Shown here in pieces: positions 32,717-41,292 of a stretch of 64,000 nucleotides of DNA. The notes below the pieces were generated by a model that searched no databases, had not been told where the DNA came from, and was given only the letters and a program-made list of their open reading frames with translations. The position numbers were made by a program, and so were the translations under genes. This DNA comes from Haloarcula salina (lineage in GTDB: Archaea; Halobacteriota; Halobacteria; Halobacteriales; Haloarculaceae): assembly GCF_010119195.1 (NCBI RefSeq), contig NZ_WRXL01000003.1:297639-361638 (forward strand). Reading direction: 5' to 3'. Numbering within the stretch: position 1 is the first letter of the stretch; every line of letters starts with the position of its first letter.

Positions 32717-33616
32717 ATGACTGTAGTCATCAAAGTCGGTGGCGCTCGCGCTGTTGACCCAGCGGGGGCGCTTGCGGATGTCGCATCGCTCGTAGCGGAC
32801 GGAGAGCAGGTCGTCGTGGTTCACGGCGGCTCGACGAAGGTCGACGAGACGCTCGAACGGCTCGGCGTCGAGCCGGAGTACGTCGAGACGCCGTCGGGCG
32901 TCGTCGGCCGGTTCACCGACGAGACGACGATGGAAGTGTTCGAGATGGCCTTCGGCCACCTCAACACCCAGCTCGTCGCCGGGCTCCAGACGCAGGGCGT
33001 CGACGCGGTCGGACTGAACGGCGTCGACGGGAAGCTGCTGTACGGGCCCCGGAAGTCCGCGGTGCGGGTCGTCGAGGACGGCAAGCGCAAGATCCGCCGC
33101 GGCGACCACTCCGGGACCATCAAGCGGGTCAACGGCGACCTGCTGGAGACGCTGCTCGACGATGGCTACACGCCGGTCGCGGCACCGCCGATGGCGGGTA
33201 GCGAGGCGCGAAGCGCCTCGGAAGATTCGAGCGGCGACGAGCCGCGAGAACGGATAATTCCGGTAAACACCGACGCCGACCGCTCGGCGGCGGCCATCGC
33301 CGGCGAACTCGACGCGACGCTGGTCCTCCTGACCGACGTCGAGGGCGTCTACGCGGACCCGGACGACCCGGCGACGCTCATCGAGGCCGTCGAGACGGCC
33401 GAGGAGTGGGACGCCCTCGAAGACGCGGCCGAGGGCTTCATGGGTCGGAAGATCATGGCTGTCGAGGAGGCCCTCGACGGCGGCGCGCCCGAGGCGGTCG
33501 TGGCCGACGCCAACGCCGACGAACCGATTCGCTCGGCGCTCGACGGCGGCGGCACGCACGTCTACGCCGGCGCGCTCGAACAGGACGACGAAACGACGGA
33601 GGAAACAGACACATGA
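32717..33616 (+). CDS. argB: LysW-glutamate kinase
   Basis: Phosphorylates the side chain of LysW-bound glutamate. The 299-residue amino-acid kinase starts TVVIKVGGA, has VVVHGGSTKVDETLERLG and NTDADRSAAAIAGELDATLV, and LTDVEGVYADPDDP. Between APPMAG and IPVNTDADRSA there is an extra stretch of about 18 low-complexity residues encoded by palindromic DNA (33197-33252). The reading frame is kept. A GGAG-like ribosome site precedes the start; its stop overlaps the argD start by 4 bp. Confidence 0.94.
   Translation: MTVVIKVGGARAVDPAGALADVASLVADGEQVVVVHGGSTKVDETLERLGVEPEYVETPSGVVGRFTDETTMEVFEMAFGHLNTQLVAGLQTQGVDAVGLNGVDGKLLYGPRKSAVRVVEDGKRKIRRGDHSGTIKRVNGDLLETLLDDGYTPVAAPPMAGSEARSASEDSSGDEPRERIIPVNTDADRSAAAIAGELDATLVLLTDVEGVYADPDDPATLIEAVETAEEWDALEDAAEGFMGRKIMAVEEALDGGAPEAVVADANADEPIRSALDGGGTHVYAGALEQDDETTEETDT
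33197..33252. repeat. In-frame palindromic insert within argB
   Basis: CGAGGCGC-GAA-GCGCCTCG (33202-33220) is a perfect 8-bp inverted repeat, followed by GCGGC-GACGA-GCCGC (33231-33245). The segment encodes SEARSASEDSSGDEPRER, not expected between two conserved kinase blocks. It resembles short palindromic elements of haloarchaeal intergenic DNA inserted into a surface loop (inference). Confidence 0.55.
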
Positions 33617-34740
33617 GCGGATTCGTCTTCAACGAGAAACCCATCCAGATCGAACGCGGCGACGGCGCGTACGTCTACGACGCCGACGGCACCGAGTACT
33701 TGGACATGGGCGCGTCCTACGCCTGCGTCCCGCTCGGGCACGGCAACCCGGCGGTTCAGGACGCCGTCACCGAGCAGCTAGAGAAGATAACGTACGTACA
33801 GGCGTCGTACCCGAACGCCGAGCGGACGGCCCTGTACGAGCTGCTCGCCGACACCGCGCCGGACCCGATCGACAAGACCTGGCTCTGTAACTCCGGGACC
33901 GAGGCCAACGAGGCGGCGCTGAAGTTCGCCCGCTCGGCCACCGGGAACTCGAAGATCGTCGCGACGATGCAGGGCTTTCACGGCCGGACGATGGGCGCGC
34001 TCGCGACGACGTGGAAGAGCAAGTACAAGAAGCCCTACGAGCCGCTCATCGGCGACGTGGAGTTCGTCCCCTACGACGACAGCGAGGCGCTGGCCGAGGC
34101 CGTCGACGAGGACACCGCGGCGTTCATCGTCGAACCGGTCCAGGGCGAGGGCGGTATCAACCCCGCCTCGACCGAGTACCTCGAAGCGGCCCGCGAGATC
34201 ACCGAAGAGGCCGGTGCGGCCCTCATCTTCGACGAGGTCCAGACCGGCATGGGCCGGACCGGCGCGCTCTGGAACTCCCAGCGCGCGGCCGTGACCCCGG
34301 ACATGATCACGTCGGCGAAGGGGCTGGGCAACGGTCTCCCCGTCGGCGCGACGCTGTGTCGCGACTGGATCGCCGAGAACTACGGCTCGCACGCCTCGAC
34401 GTTCTCCGGCGGACCGGTCATCTCCGCCGCCGCCGGCGCGACCGTCTCGACGCTCGTCGACGACGAGGTGCCCGAGAACGCCGCCGCGATGGGCGACTAC
34501 CTCCAGACGGAACTGGAATCGGCCATCGGCGACGAGGTGCGGGACATCCGCGGCGAGGGCCTGATGGTCGGCGTCGAGGTCGGTCGCGGCGCGAACGCGG
34601 CGCTGAAGGAACTCGCGCTGCACCACGGTGTCCTGGCGCTGCCGGCCGGCCGCACCGTGGTCCGCCTGCTCCCGCCGCTGACCATCGACGAGGGCCACGC
34701 CGACGCCGTCGTCGAGGCGATGACGGAGGTGCTGGGATGA
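33613..34740 (+). CDS. argD: LysW-ornithine aminotransferase
   Basis: PLP-dependent aminotransferase converting LysW-glutamate semialdehyde to LysW-ornithine. The 375-residue class III enzyme has NSGTEANEAALKFARS, GFHGRTMGALATTW, the PLP-phosphate/aspartate segment LIFDEVQTGMGRTG, and Schiff-base Lys236 in TSAKGLGNGLPVGA. The start overlaps the argB stop and the stop overlaps the argE start (ATGA in both cases), so translation is tightly coupled. Confidence 0.95.
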   Translation: MSGFVFNEKPIQIERGDGAYVYDADGTEYLDMGASYACVPLGHGNPAVQDAVTEQLEKITYVQASYPNAERTALYELLADTAPDPIDKTWLCNSGTEANEAALKFARSATGNSKIVATMQGFHGRTMGALATTWKSKYKKPYEPLIGDVEFVPYDDSEALAEAVDEDTAAFIVEPVQGEGGINPASTEYLEAAREITEEAGAALIFDEVQTGMGRTGALWNSQRAAVTPDMITSAKGLGNGLPVGATLCRDWIAENYGSHASTFSGGPVISAAAGATVSTLVDDEVPENAAAMGDYLQTELESAIGDEVRDIRGEGLMVGVEVGRGANAALKELALHHGVLALPAGRTVVRLLPPLTIDEGHADAVVEAMTEVLG

Positions 34741-35798
34741 GCGAGACCGCGACCCGCGAGGCCGACGCCGAGGCCCGCGACCTGCTCGAAGCCGTCGTCC
34801 GCATCCCCTCGGTTTCGCGGAACGAACGCGAGGCCGCGGAGCGACTCGTCGACTTCTTCGAGGCCCACGACCGCGAGGTGTGGCTCGACGAGGTCGGCAA
34901 CGTCCGCGCGCCCGACGACGACGGCGTCCTCCTCACGTCGCACATCGACACCGTCCCGGGCGACATCCCGGTCCGCGTCGAGGCGACCGACGAGGGCGAC
35001 GTGCTGTGGGGCCGCGGTAGCGTCGACGCGAAAGGCCCCCTGTGCGCGATGGCCGTGGCTGCCGTCCGCACCGGCGCGTCCTTCGTCGGCGTCGTCGGCG
35101 AGGAAGTCGACTCCAAGGGCGCGCGATACCTCGTCGAGGACCGCGAGGACGCCCCCGACGCCGTCGTCAACGGCGAACCCTCCGGCTGGGAGGGCATCAC
35201 GCTGGGCTATCGGGGACTGCTCGCGGGCACCTACGTCGCCACCAGCGAGTCCGGTCACTCCTCGCGCCCGGAGAACAACGCGATTCAGGACGCCATCGAC
35301 TGGTGGTCGGCCGTCGAAGCCGAGTTCGACCCCGACGACTGGGTCCCGGTCTTCGAGCGCGTCACCTGCAAGCCGGTCGACATCGACGGCGGTATCTCCG
35401 AGGACGGATTGAGCGTCGAGACGACGATGGACGTTCAGCTTCGCGTCCCGCCGGAGTACACCACCGACGAGATTCGGGAGATAGCCGACGGCTATCTCGG
35501 TAACGGCACCGTCAACTGGGACGACAAGGTCGAACCCGTGATGCAGAGCCCCCGGACGAGCGTCGCCCGGGCGTTCCGGGCCGCCATCCGCCAGCACGGC
35601 GGCGACCCCACGCTGCTGCGCAAGACCGGCACAAGCGACATGAACGTCTACGCGAAAGCGTGGGACTGTCCCATGGCGACCTACGGGCCCGGCGACTCCG
35701 ATCTCGACCACGCACCGAACGAGCGCCTGCCGCTCGACGAGTACGACCGCTCGGTCAGCGTCTTAGAGAGCGTCGCCGAGCGCCTGCTGGAGGACTGA
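34737..35798 (+). CDS. argE: LysW-ornithine hydrolase
   Basis: Releases ornithine from the LysW carrier. The 353-residue M20-family metallopeptidase starts with a helical segment, has metal-binding LLTSHIDTVPGD, WGRGSVDAKGPL, the paired glutamates in GVVGEEVDSKG, and GTSDMNVYAKAWDCP near the C-terminus. It is the LysK/ArgE-type hydrolase rather than a general peptidase because of its place in the cluster. argF begins 1 bp after its stop. Confidence 0.93.
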   Translation: MSETATREADAEARDLLEAVVRIPSVSRNEREAAERLVDFFEAHDREVWLDEVGNVRAPDDDGVLLTSHIDTVPGDIPVRVEATDEGDVLWGRGSVDAKGPLCAMAVAAVRTGASFVGVVGEEVDSKGARYLVEDREDAPDAVVNGEPSGWEGITLGYRGLLAGTYVATSESGHSSRPENNAIQDAIDWWSAVEAEFDPDDWVPVFERVTCKPVDIDGGISEDGLSVETTMDVQLRVPPEYTTDEIREIADGYLGNGTVNWDDKVEPVMQSPRTSVARAFRAAIRQHGGDPTLLRKTGTSDMNVYAKAWDCPMATYGPGDSDLDHAPNERLPLDEYDRSVSVLESVAERLLED

Positions 35799-35799
35799 G

Positions 35800-36696
35800 A
35801 TGGACGTACTCGACGTCGACGACCTCACGACCGACGAGCTGGCGACCGTCCTCGACCGCGCCGCGGCCATCAAGGCCGACCACGGCGCGGGGGCCACCAG
35901 CGACCTGCTCGACCAGCAGACGCTCGGCATGATCTTCGAGAAGCCGTCGACGCGCACTCGCGTCTCCTTCGAGACGGGGATGACGCAACTGGGCGGCCAC
36001 GCCGTCTTCCTCGGCCCCGACGACATCCACCTGGGCCACGGCGAACCGGTCAAGGACACCGCCCGCGCGCTGGGTCGCTACGTGGACTTCATCATGGCGC
36101 GCGTCTTCGACCACGCCGACGCGGAGGAGCTGGCCGCCTACGCCGAAGTCCCGGTCATCAACGGGCTGACCGACGACGCCCACCCCTGCCAGACGCTCGC
36201 CGACCTGCTGACCGTCCGCGAGCAGTTCGGCGACTTCGAGGACGTATCGGTCGCCTGGGTCGGCGACGGCAACAACGTCTGCCAGTCGTTCGTCATCGGC
36301 GCGGCGATGGTCGGCCTCGACCTGACCGTCGCCACGCCCGAGGGCTACGGCATCTCCGACGACGTGGCCGACCGGGCCGCCGGCTTCGGCAACGCACCCG
36401 AGACCACTCACGACCCCGAGGCCGCGGTGGCCGACGCCGACGTGGTCTACTCGGATGTCTGGGTCAGCATGGGCCAGGAGGACCAGCGCGGCCAGAAACT
36501 CGAAGACTTCGACGGCTTCCAGATCACGCCGGACCTGCTGGGCGACCGCCCGTTCATGCACTGTCTCCCCGCCCACCGCGGCGAGGAAGTCACCGACGAG
36601 ACCATCGAGTCCGACAACGCGATCGTCTGGGACCAGGCGGAGAATCGGCTACACGCTCAGAAAGGGTTGTTAGCGTGGTTGGCTGAGCAAGAGTGA
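35800..36696 (+). CDS. argF: Ornithine carbamoyltransferase
   Basis: Makes citrulline from ornithine and carbamoyl phosphate. The 298-residue enzyme has the carbamoyl-phosphate motif STRTR at 50-54, DDAHPCQTLADL, and the ornithine-site HCLPAHRG near the C-terminus. It closes the cluster that starts with lysW. Its last 20 codons (AENRLHAQKGLLAWLAEQE) are repeated twice in the DNA immediately downstream. Confidence 0.96.
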   Translation: MDVLDVDDLTTDELATVLDRAAAIKADHGAGATSDLLDQQTLGMIFEKPSTRTRVSFETGMTQLGGHAVFLGPDDIHLGHGEPVKDTARALGRYVDFIMARVFDHADAEELAAYAEVPVINGLTDDAHPCQTLADLLTVREQFGDFEDVSVAWVGDGNNVCQSFVIGAAMVGLDLTVATPEGYGISDDVADRAAGFGNAPETTHDPEAAVADADVVYSDVWVSMGQEDQRGQKLEDFDGFQITPDLLGDRPFMHCLPAHRGEEVTDETIESDNAIVWDQAENRLHAQKGLLAWLAEQE

Positions 36697-37080
36697 GTAC
36701 GCGTCGAACGGAGTGAGACGCGCCTTTTTCCCCACGTTTTTGCGCGAGCGGTTTCCGCAGCGAACGACGTGAGCGAGGAAACCCGACGCGGAAAAAGTGG
36801 CTGCCGGTCCAGGCGGAGAATCGGCTACACGCTCAGAAAGGGTTGTTAGCGTGGTTGGCTGAGCAGGAGTAGTCTCGCGTCGAAGGGCGTGAGGCGCGTT
36901 TTCGCCCACGTTTTGCGCGAGTGGTCGTAGCGGAGCGAACGACCCGACGCGGAAAAGGTGGCTGACGGAGGGGCTGTTAGCGTGGCTGGCCGAGCAAGGG
37001 TGAGTCCGCGTCGAAGGGCGTGAGACGCGTTTTCGCCCACGTTTTGCGCGAGCGATTCCCGCAGCGAACAGCGTGAGCGG
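36633..37080 (+). repeat. Tandem copies of the argF 3' end with a GC-rich element
   Basis: The segment 36633-36693 (inside argF) recurs at 36809-36869 with one difference before a changed stop codon, and a shortened, diverged copy ends at 37003. Each copy, with stop codon TGA, TAG or TGA, is followed by a related element starting near CGCGTCGAA and containing CGCCCACGTTTT-GCGCGAG-like sequence. The first period is 176 bp and the second 131 bp. The copies have no start codon and are not genes. This is a duplication of gene end plus element, by slippage or by a mobile palindromic element. Confidence 0.85.
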
Positions 37081-37115
37081 CGCGTGCCATACTCGGCCCT
37101 GCCGTCTCGGGAATC

Positions 37116-37149
37116 TCCACCCGAAACGATGGCCTTTTCGCTACGTTTG
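37116..37149 (+). repeat. Direct repeat, left copy, ORB-core-like
   Basis: Starts TCCACCCGAAACGATGGCC and ends CGCTACGTTTG. It matches 38388-38421 at 30 of 34 positions; the two flank the PRTase-HAD gene. Confidence 0.65.
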
Positions 37150-37171
37150 GGACTGTTTCACACCCCGGCCG

Positions 37172-38149
37172 TCACAGGAACACGGACGAGGCGCGCTTGA
37201 CGAAGTCGACGGGGTCGGACCGGAGTTGGTTGACGTACCGGACGGGGTCCGACTGGACGGCCTCGATGGAGGCGCGGCCCTCTCGGGCGACCCGGTTGAA
37301 GTAGCCCTGCTGTAGCATCACGTTGCGCTCCTTGCTGTAGACCGGCTTGCTCGTCTGGCGGGCGATCTTCCGCGCCTGGGTGTGGGAACTCTCGATGAAC
37401 AGCTTCGCGTCCGTCGACTGGTACACGTCTGCCTTGTACTCGGCGTGGTCGCCCGCGGCGACGCGGGCCGCCTTGTCTGGGTACTGCATCATCACGAGCT
37501 CGTCGTACTCGATGCCGTGCTCGTCGAGCCAGGCCGCCGTCTCCTCGCGGTACTTCTCCAGCCGACAGGTCACGATCCGGCCGATCTCCACTGACGGAAC
37601 GCACTTGGGGGAGACCGTCGTCAGGAACTCCCGGTAGTTCGGTCCGTCGTCGTTCTCCGCCGGGGTCGGGTCGCGACACAGGATGCCGTCCAGGTCGACG
37701 CAGGCGTCGTTGAGAAAGTCGTGGTGCATCATGTTCCACTCGAACACCCGGGGGAACGGGAGCGTCTGGGCGTACGTGTCGACGAATCGCTCGGAGCCCT
37801 CGTCGACGTACACCGCGCCGTAGTGCGTTTCGGCGGATAGGTCGAGTGACTCGACGGTCTCTCGCGCTTCGGTCATCGCGCCGCCCTTGTAGACGGTGTC
37901 GTCGACGATCAGTATCTTCGAGAACGCCGAGACGTCGAACTCGCCGGCGTATCGCTCGCCGGTCTGCAGCAGTCGATGCTCCTGCAGCCCCTCGATGTCC
38001 GTCATGGGTAAGTTCAGATGGAGCGATAACAGATTCGAGACGAGCATCCCGCTTCTCGGGATGCCGACGATCAGGTCGAGATCGTCCGGCAGGTCGACAA
38101 TCCACTCTTGCGTATCGGCGCTGAGATGATCGAAACTCCTGTAATTCAT
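37172..38149 (-). CDS. Phosphoribosyltransferase-like protein with HAD-type domain
   Basis: A 325-residue two-domain protein. The N-terminal half (about 1-115) is type I phosphoribosyltransferase-like, with IVGIPRSGM and the PRPP-loop pattern ILIVDDTVYKGG. The second half has a HAD nucleophile-type motif VDLDGILCRDPT near 140, with YKADVYQSTDAKLFIESSH later. ATG 38149 is chosen over one 18 bp upstream because MNYRSFDHLS begins the domain. The substrate is unknown; such fusions often occur in surface-polysaccharide regions. Codon use is a little less GC-biased than neighbours, and 34-bp direct repeats flank the gene, so it may have been acquired. Confidence 0.75.
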   Translation of the reverse strand: MNYRSFDHLSADTQEWIVDLPDDLDLIVGIPRSGMLVSNLLSLHLNLPMTDIEGLQEHRLLQTGERYAGEFDVSAFSKILIVDDTVYKGGAMTEARETVESLDLSAETHYGAVYVDEGSERFVDTYAQTLPFPRVFEWNMMHHDFLNDACVDLDGILCRDPTPAENDDGPNYREFLTTVSPKCVPSVEIGRIVTCRLEKYREETAAWLDEHGIEYDELVMMQYPDKAARVAAGDHAEYKADVYQSTDAKLFIESSHTQARKIARQTSKPVYSKERNVMLQQGYFNRVAREGRASIEAVQSDPVRYVNQLRSDPVDFVKRASSVFL

Positions 38150-38387
38150 TGTTTGCTGGCATCGCAAGTATTAGCATCTCCCCGTCGCAGCGGGACATGC
38201 GCTTACTTGTTTTCAGAGTGACAGTCATGGCCGCTTATTAAAAACTGCGATCTGTAGATCGTGTGTCACCTGTGCGTGGTCAGGGCTTCGACTCCGCCAC
38301 GCCGCTCGCTCACGACGGTCGATACGGCGTCCCGTCGGCGACTCTCGTCCGCGGGAGCCGCCGGCTGTCGACGAAATCGCGCCCGGT

Positions 38388-38421
38388 TCCAGTCGAAACG
38401 ATGCCCTTTTTGCTACGTTTG
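38388..38421 (+). repeat. Direct repeat, right copy, ORB-core-like
   Basis: Starts TCCAGTCGAAACGATGCCC and ends TGCTACGTTTG. Partner of 37116-37149. It lies in a roughly 400-bp gene-free stretch (38150-38546) that otherwise shows only a small CGATC-TGTA-GATCG palindrome near 38249 and the regulator promoter. Confidence 0.65.
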
Positions 38422-38496
38422 CGAACATACCGCACAGTGCTCGTGGGTGCCACGCCCGACCGCCTCGGATCGGCTGACACGCTCGATACCGGGTGA

Positions 38497-38512
38497 GGTC
38501 GTGGTAACGACC
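38497..38512 (+). promoter_or_regulatory. Palindrome upstream of the regulator promoter
   Basis: GGTCGT-GGTA-ACGACC, perfect 6-bp arms, lies immediately before the TATA-like GTTTAT (38515-38520) of the 38547 gene. It is a candidate operator for self-control (inference). Confidence 0.5.
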
Positions 38513-38546
38513 CCGTTTATCGGCTCGGCGGTGAAACACTCGGACA

Positions 38547-38933
38547 ATGGCAGTCGACTCCGCACCGGACCGGGGCAGTGACCTGCTCGACGGCGACGAG
38601 TCGGAACTGAATGAGGCGCTGGCCTGCGCCTTCGGAATCCGAGCCCACGACCGCCGAACGTATCGCGCGCTGGTGCGGGTCCCGGACAGCACCGTCGCCG
38701 ACCTCGCGGACGAACTGGACCGAGACCGTTCGAACGTCAATCGGTCGCTGTCGACGCTCCGCGAGGCGGGACTCGCCACCCGCCGGCGTCGGCTCCTCGA
38801 CGGCGGCGGCCACGTCTTCGAGTACACGGCGACGCCCCCCGCTGCGGCCCGAGAGCTGCTGCACGAGGCCTTCGACGCGTGGGTCGCGGGCGTCCGCGAC
38901 CGCATCGACGAGTTCGGCGACGAGCGGGCGTAG
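38547..38933 (+). CDS. TrmB/MarR-like winged-helix regulator
   Basis: A 128-residue single wHTH protein. The recognition region ADLADELDRDRSNVNRSLSTL and LREAGLATRRRRLL with a beta wing (GGHVFEYTATPP) matches the TrmB/ArsR-like helix-turn-helix pattern. The C-terminal helix LLHEAFDAWVAGVRDRIDEF likely dimerises. No ligand domain is present. A TATA-like element is 29 bp before the ATG with a palindrome just upstream. Targets are unknown. Confidence 0.8.
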   Translation: MAVDSAPDRGSDLLDGDESELNEALACAFGIRAHDRRTYRALVRVPDSTVADLADELDRDRSNVNRSLSTLREAGLATRRRRLLDGGGHVFEYTATPPAAARELLHEAFDAWVAGVRDRIDEFGDERA

Positions 38934-39004
38934 CCGGCGCCGGAACCGCGCGTCAGCGCCCGCCAACCGTCCGACTTTTGCCTGCCCGGGGCGTGGTCCC
39001 GACA

Positions 39005-40387
39005 ATGGCCGACCTAGAGCTTACCGACGACGTGCCCCCGGAGGCCGACGACGGCGTCTGGCTGACCTGCATCGAGTGCGGGGAGACGTTCGCGCCCTTC
39101 GACGCGATTCGCTACACCTGTGACGACTGCGACGGACTGCTGGAAGTCCGCTACGCCGACCTGCCCACCTTCGACGAGTTCGAGGGCCGCGGCGTCTGGC
39201 GGTACAACGCCGCGCTGCCCTTCGAGGAGGGCGTCACGCTCCCCGAGGGCGACACGCCGCTGCACCGCGTCCCGCGGCTCGAAGACGACGTCGGCGTCGA
39301 CGCGCTCCGCGTGAAACACGAGGGCATGAACCCGACGGGATCGTTCAAGGACCGCGGCATGACCGTCGGCGTCCGCGTCGCCCAAGAGGTCGGCGTCGAC
39401 CGACTGGCCTGTGCGTCGACCGGCAACACCTCCGCGGCGCTCGCGGCCTACGGCGCGCGCGGCGGCATGGAGACGCTCGTCCTCCTCCCGGCCGGCAAAG
39501 TCGCCGCCGGGAAGATCGCGCAGGCGAGCCTCCACGGCGCGCGCATCCTCGAAGTCGACGGCAACTTCGATCAGTGTCTCGACATCGTCCAGGACCTCGC
39601 CGCCCGCGGCGAGGCCTACCTCCTGAACTCGCTGAACCCCTTCCGCCTCGAAGGCCAGAAGACCATCGGCCTGGAGATCATGGAGTCGTTCCACGCCGAC
39701 CACGGCGAGTACCCCGACCGCATCGTCCTGCCCGTCGGCAACGCCGGCAACACCGCGGCGCTCTACAAGTGCTTCCGCGAACTGGTCAAGGCCGGCGCGA
39801 TCACCGAGGACCAGGTCCCGAAGCTCACTGGCGTCCAGGCCGAGGGGGCCGCCCCGATGGTCGAGGCCATCGAGGAGGGGGCCGAGGACACGACCCGCTG
39901 GGACGAGGTCGAGACCCGCGCGACCGCCATCCGCATCGGCAACCCGGTCAACGCCCCGAAGGCGCTGCCGGGCATCCGCGCCACCGGCGGGACCGCCGTC
40001 GCCGTCTCCGACAAGGAGATCACTGCGGCCCAGCGCGACCTCGCGGGCGAGGGCGTCGGCGTCGAACCGGCCTCCGCCGCCTCGGTCGCCGGCCTCCGAA
40101 AACTCCGCCGCGAGGGCGAGGTCGACGGGAGCGAGTCCGTCGTCTGCCTGACCACGGGCCACCTGCTCAAGGACCCCGACGCGGCCGCCGAGGCCGGGGC
40201 CGAACCCGAACCGGTGCCCAACGACACCGACGCCATCCTAGACATCATCGACGACGGGTCGTCCTCGGTCGGGAAGTCGGTTCGCCGGCAGGCCGGGAAG
40301 GTTGCCGACTCGCCGTCGCTTCCCGCCCTGGTCGCCGGCGGCCTCGGCCTCGCGTATCTCTACCGGAAACTCCGCTCGAAGCGGTAA
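39005..40387 (+). CDS. thrC: Threonine synthase, zinc-ribbon type, with C-terminal hydrophobic tail
   Basis: PLP enzyme converting O-phosphohomoserine to threonine. The 460-residue protein has an N-terminal zinc ribbon (Cys22, Cys25, Cys39, Cys42), PLP lysine Lys115 in NPTGSFKDRGM, the STGNTSAALAAYGARGG phosphate segment and VPVGNAGNT-like LPVGNAGNTAALY. After the usual end it continues about 50 residues through an acidic linker to VADSPSLPALVAGGLGLAYL and a basic end RKLRSKR, which could anchor it to the membrane. That tail is unusual. ATG 39005 begins the conserved part. Confidence 0.93.
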   Translation: MADLELTDDVPPEADDGVWLTCIECGETFAPFDAIRYTCDDCDGLLEVRYADLPTFDEFEGRGVWRYNAALPFEEGVTLPEGDTPLHRVPRLEDDVGVDALRVKHEGMNPTGSFKDRGMTVGVRVAQEVGVDRLACASTGNTSAALAAYGARGGMETLVLLPAGKVAAGKIAQASLHGARILEVDGNFDQCLDIVQDLAARGEAYLLNSLNPFRLEGQKTIGLEIMESFHADHGEYPDRIVLPVGNAGNTAALYKCFRELVKAGAITEDQVPKLTGVQAEGAAPMVEAIEEGAEDTTRWDEVETRATAIRIGNPVNAPKALPGIRATGGTAVAVSDKEITAAQRDLAGEGVGVEPASAASVAGLRKLRREGEVDGSESVVCLTTGHLLKDPDAAAEAGAEPEPVPNDTDAILDIIDDGSSSVGKSVRRQAGKVADSPSLPALVAGGLGLAYLYRKLRSKR

Positions 40388-40617
40388 CGTCGGCGGGCGT
40401 CGCCGCCGGGTCCGTGGCCGTCGACCGAACACCTGCTCGGAGACCTCGACGCGGCCGCCACCCGCTGTCTCTCGGGTTTCGCCCCAGCAGAGATATCTGT
40501 CCGGCCCGGCAACCGTCGAACGATGGACGGACCGAGTGCTCCTCCCCCGCGTTCGCTGTGGGACTGCCCCGAGACCAGGACGCCGCTCGCGAGCCACCGA
40601 CGGCCGGGAGCGAGACG

Positions 40618-41292
40618 GTGACGGGCGTCTACGAGCGCGCCCTGGGCGAGGCCGCCGCCGACCTCCATCCGAAGGTCCGCGAGCGCTACGACCTCGACGC
40701 CGACGACGGCGTGGTCTGCGTCGGCCGCGGCGAGATGGACATCACTCGCGGGACACTCGTCTTGCCGGCGCTGTACGCGATGACGACCCAGAACATGCTG
40801 TTCCCCGAGTCCGGGACGGACGTACCCTTCTCCGTGACGACGACGGCGTACACCACCGCCGCGGGACACGAGGCGATGACGACTCGCCGGGCGTTCGACT
40901 TCGGCGACACGACGCGCGTGTTCGACTCGCTGACCGTCTGGGACGCCGACGCCGAGCGCCTGCTCGACTTCCTCGGGACCCGCGGCCGCGTCGCGAGCGA
41001 ACTCCGCCCCCGAGTCGAGGACGGCGCGCTCGTCGTCGCCGGCGGTCGGCAGTGGGCTCGACTGGGCAATCGGTACGTCCCGCTGCCGGGGCCGCTGGCC
41101 GCCGACGTCGAGGTCCGGGACCGCTACGACGAGAGCGACGAGCGCTACCACGTCACCGCGACGGTCGAGAACGGCGTCGTCGGCCACATGCTGGGCTACC
41201 GCGGGACGTTCACCCAGGAGCAGACCGACGGTGACGGGACGCCCGACGACCTGCGAATCGTCCGGGACCTCGACCGCCTGCCGCCGCGATGA
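40618..41292 (+). CDS. DUF4166-family protein
   Basis: A 224-residue protein recognised by its start (MTGVYERALGEAAADLHPKV), DVPFSVTTTAYTTAAGHEAM and a C-terminal beta-rich region with GYRGTFTQEQ. No catalytic motif or membrane segment is evident. GTG 40618 is selected because a GGGAG-like ribosome site lies just upstream and the protein then starts at the family N-terminus. The stop overlaps the next gene's start (ATGA); DUF4166 and YndJ-type proteins are neighbours or fusions in other prokaryotes, so they may act together. Function unknown. Confidence 0.75.
   Translation: MTGVYERALGEAAADLHPKVRERYDLDADDGVVCVGRGEMDITRGTLVLPALYAMTTQNMLFPESGTDVPFSVTTTAYTTAAGHEAMTTRRAFDFGDTTRVFDSLTVWDADAERLLDFLGTRGRVASELRPRVEDGALVVAGGRQWARLGNRYVPLPGPLAADVEVRDRYDESDERYHVTATVENGVVGHMLGYRGTFTQEQTDGDGTPDDLRIVRDLDRLPPR

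Noticed and set aside
36670-37040. Two short minus-strand frames beyond argF
   Set aside because: They repeat each other because they lie across the duplicated argF ends and elements; neither has a ribosome site or protein-like composition.
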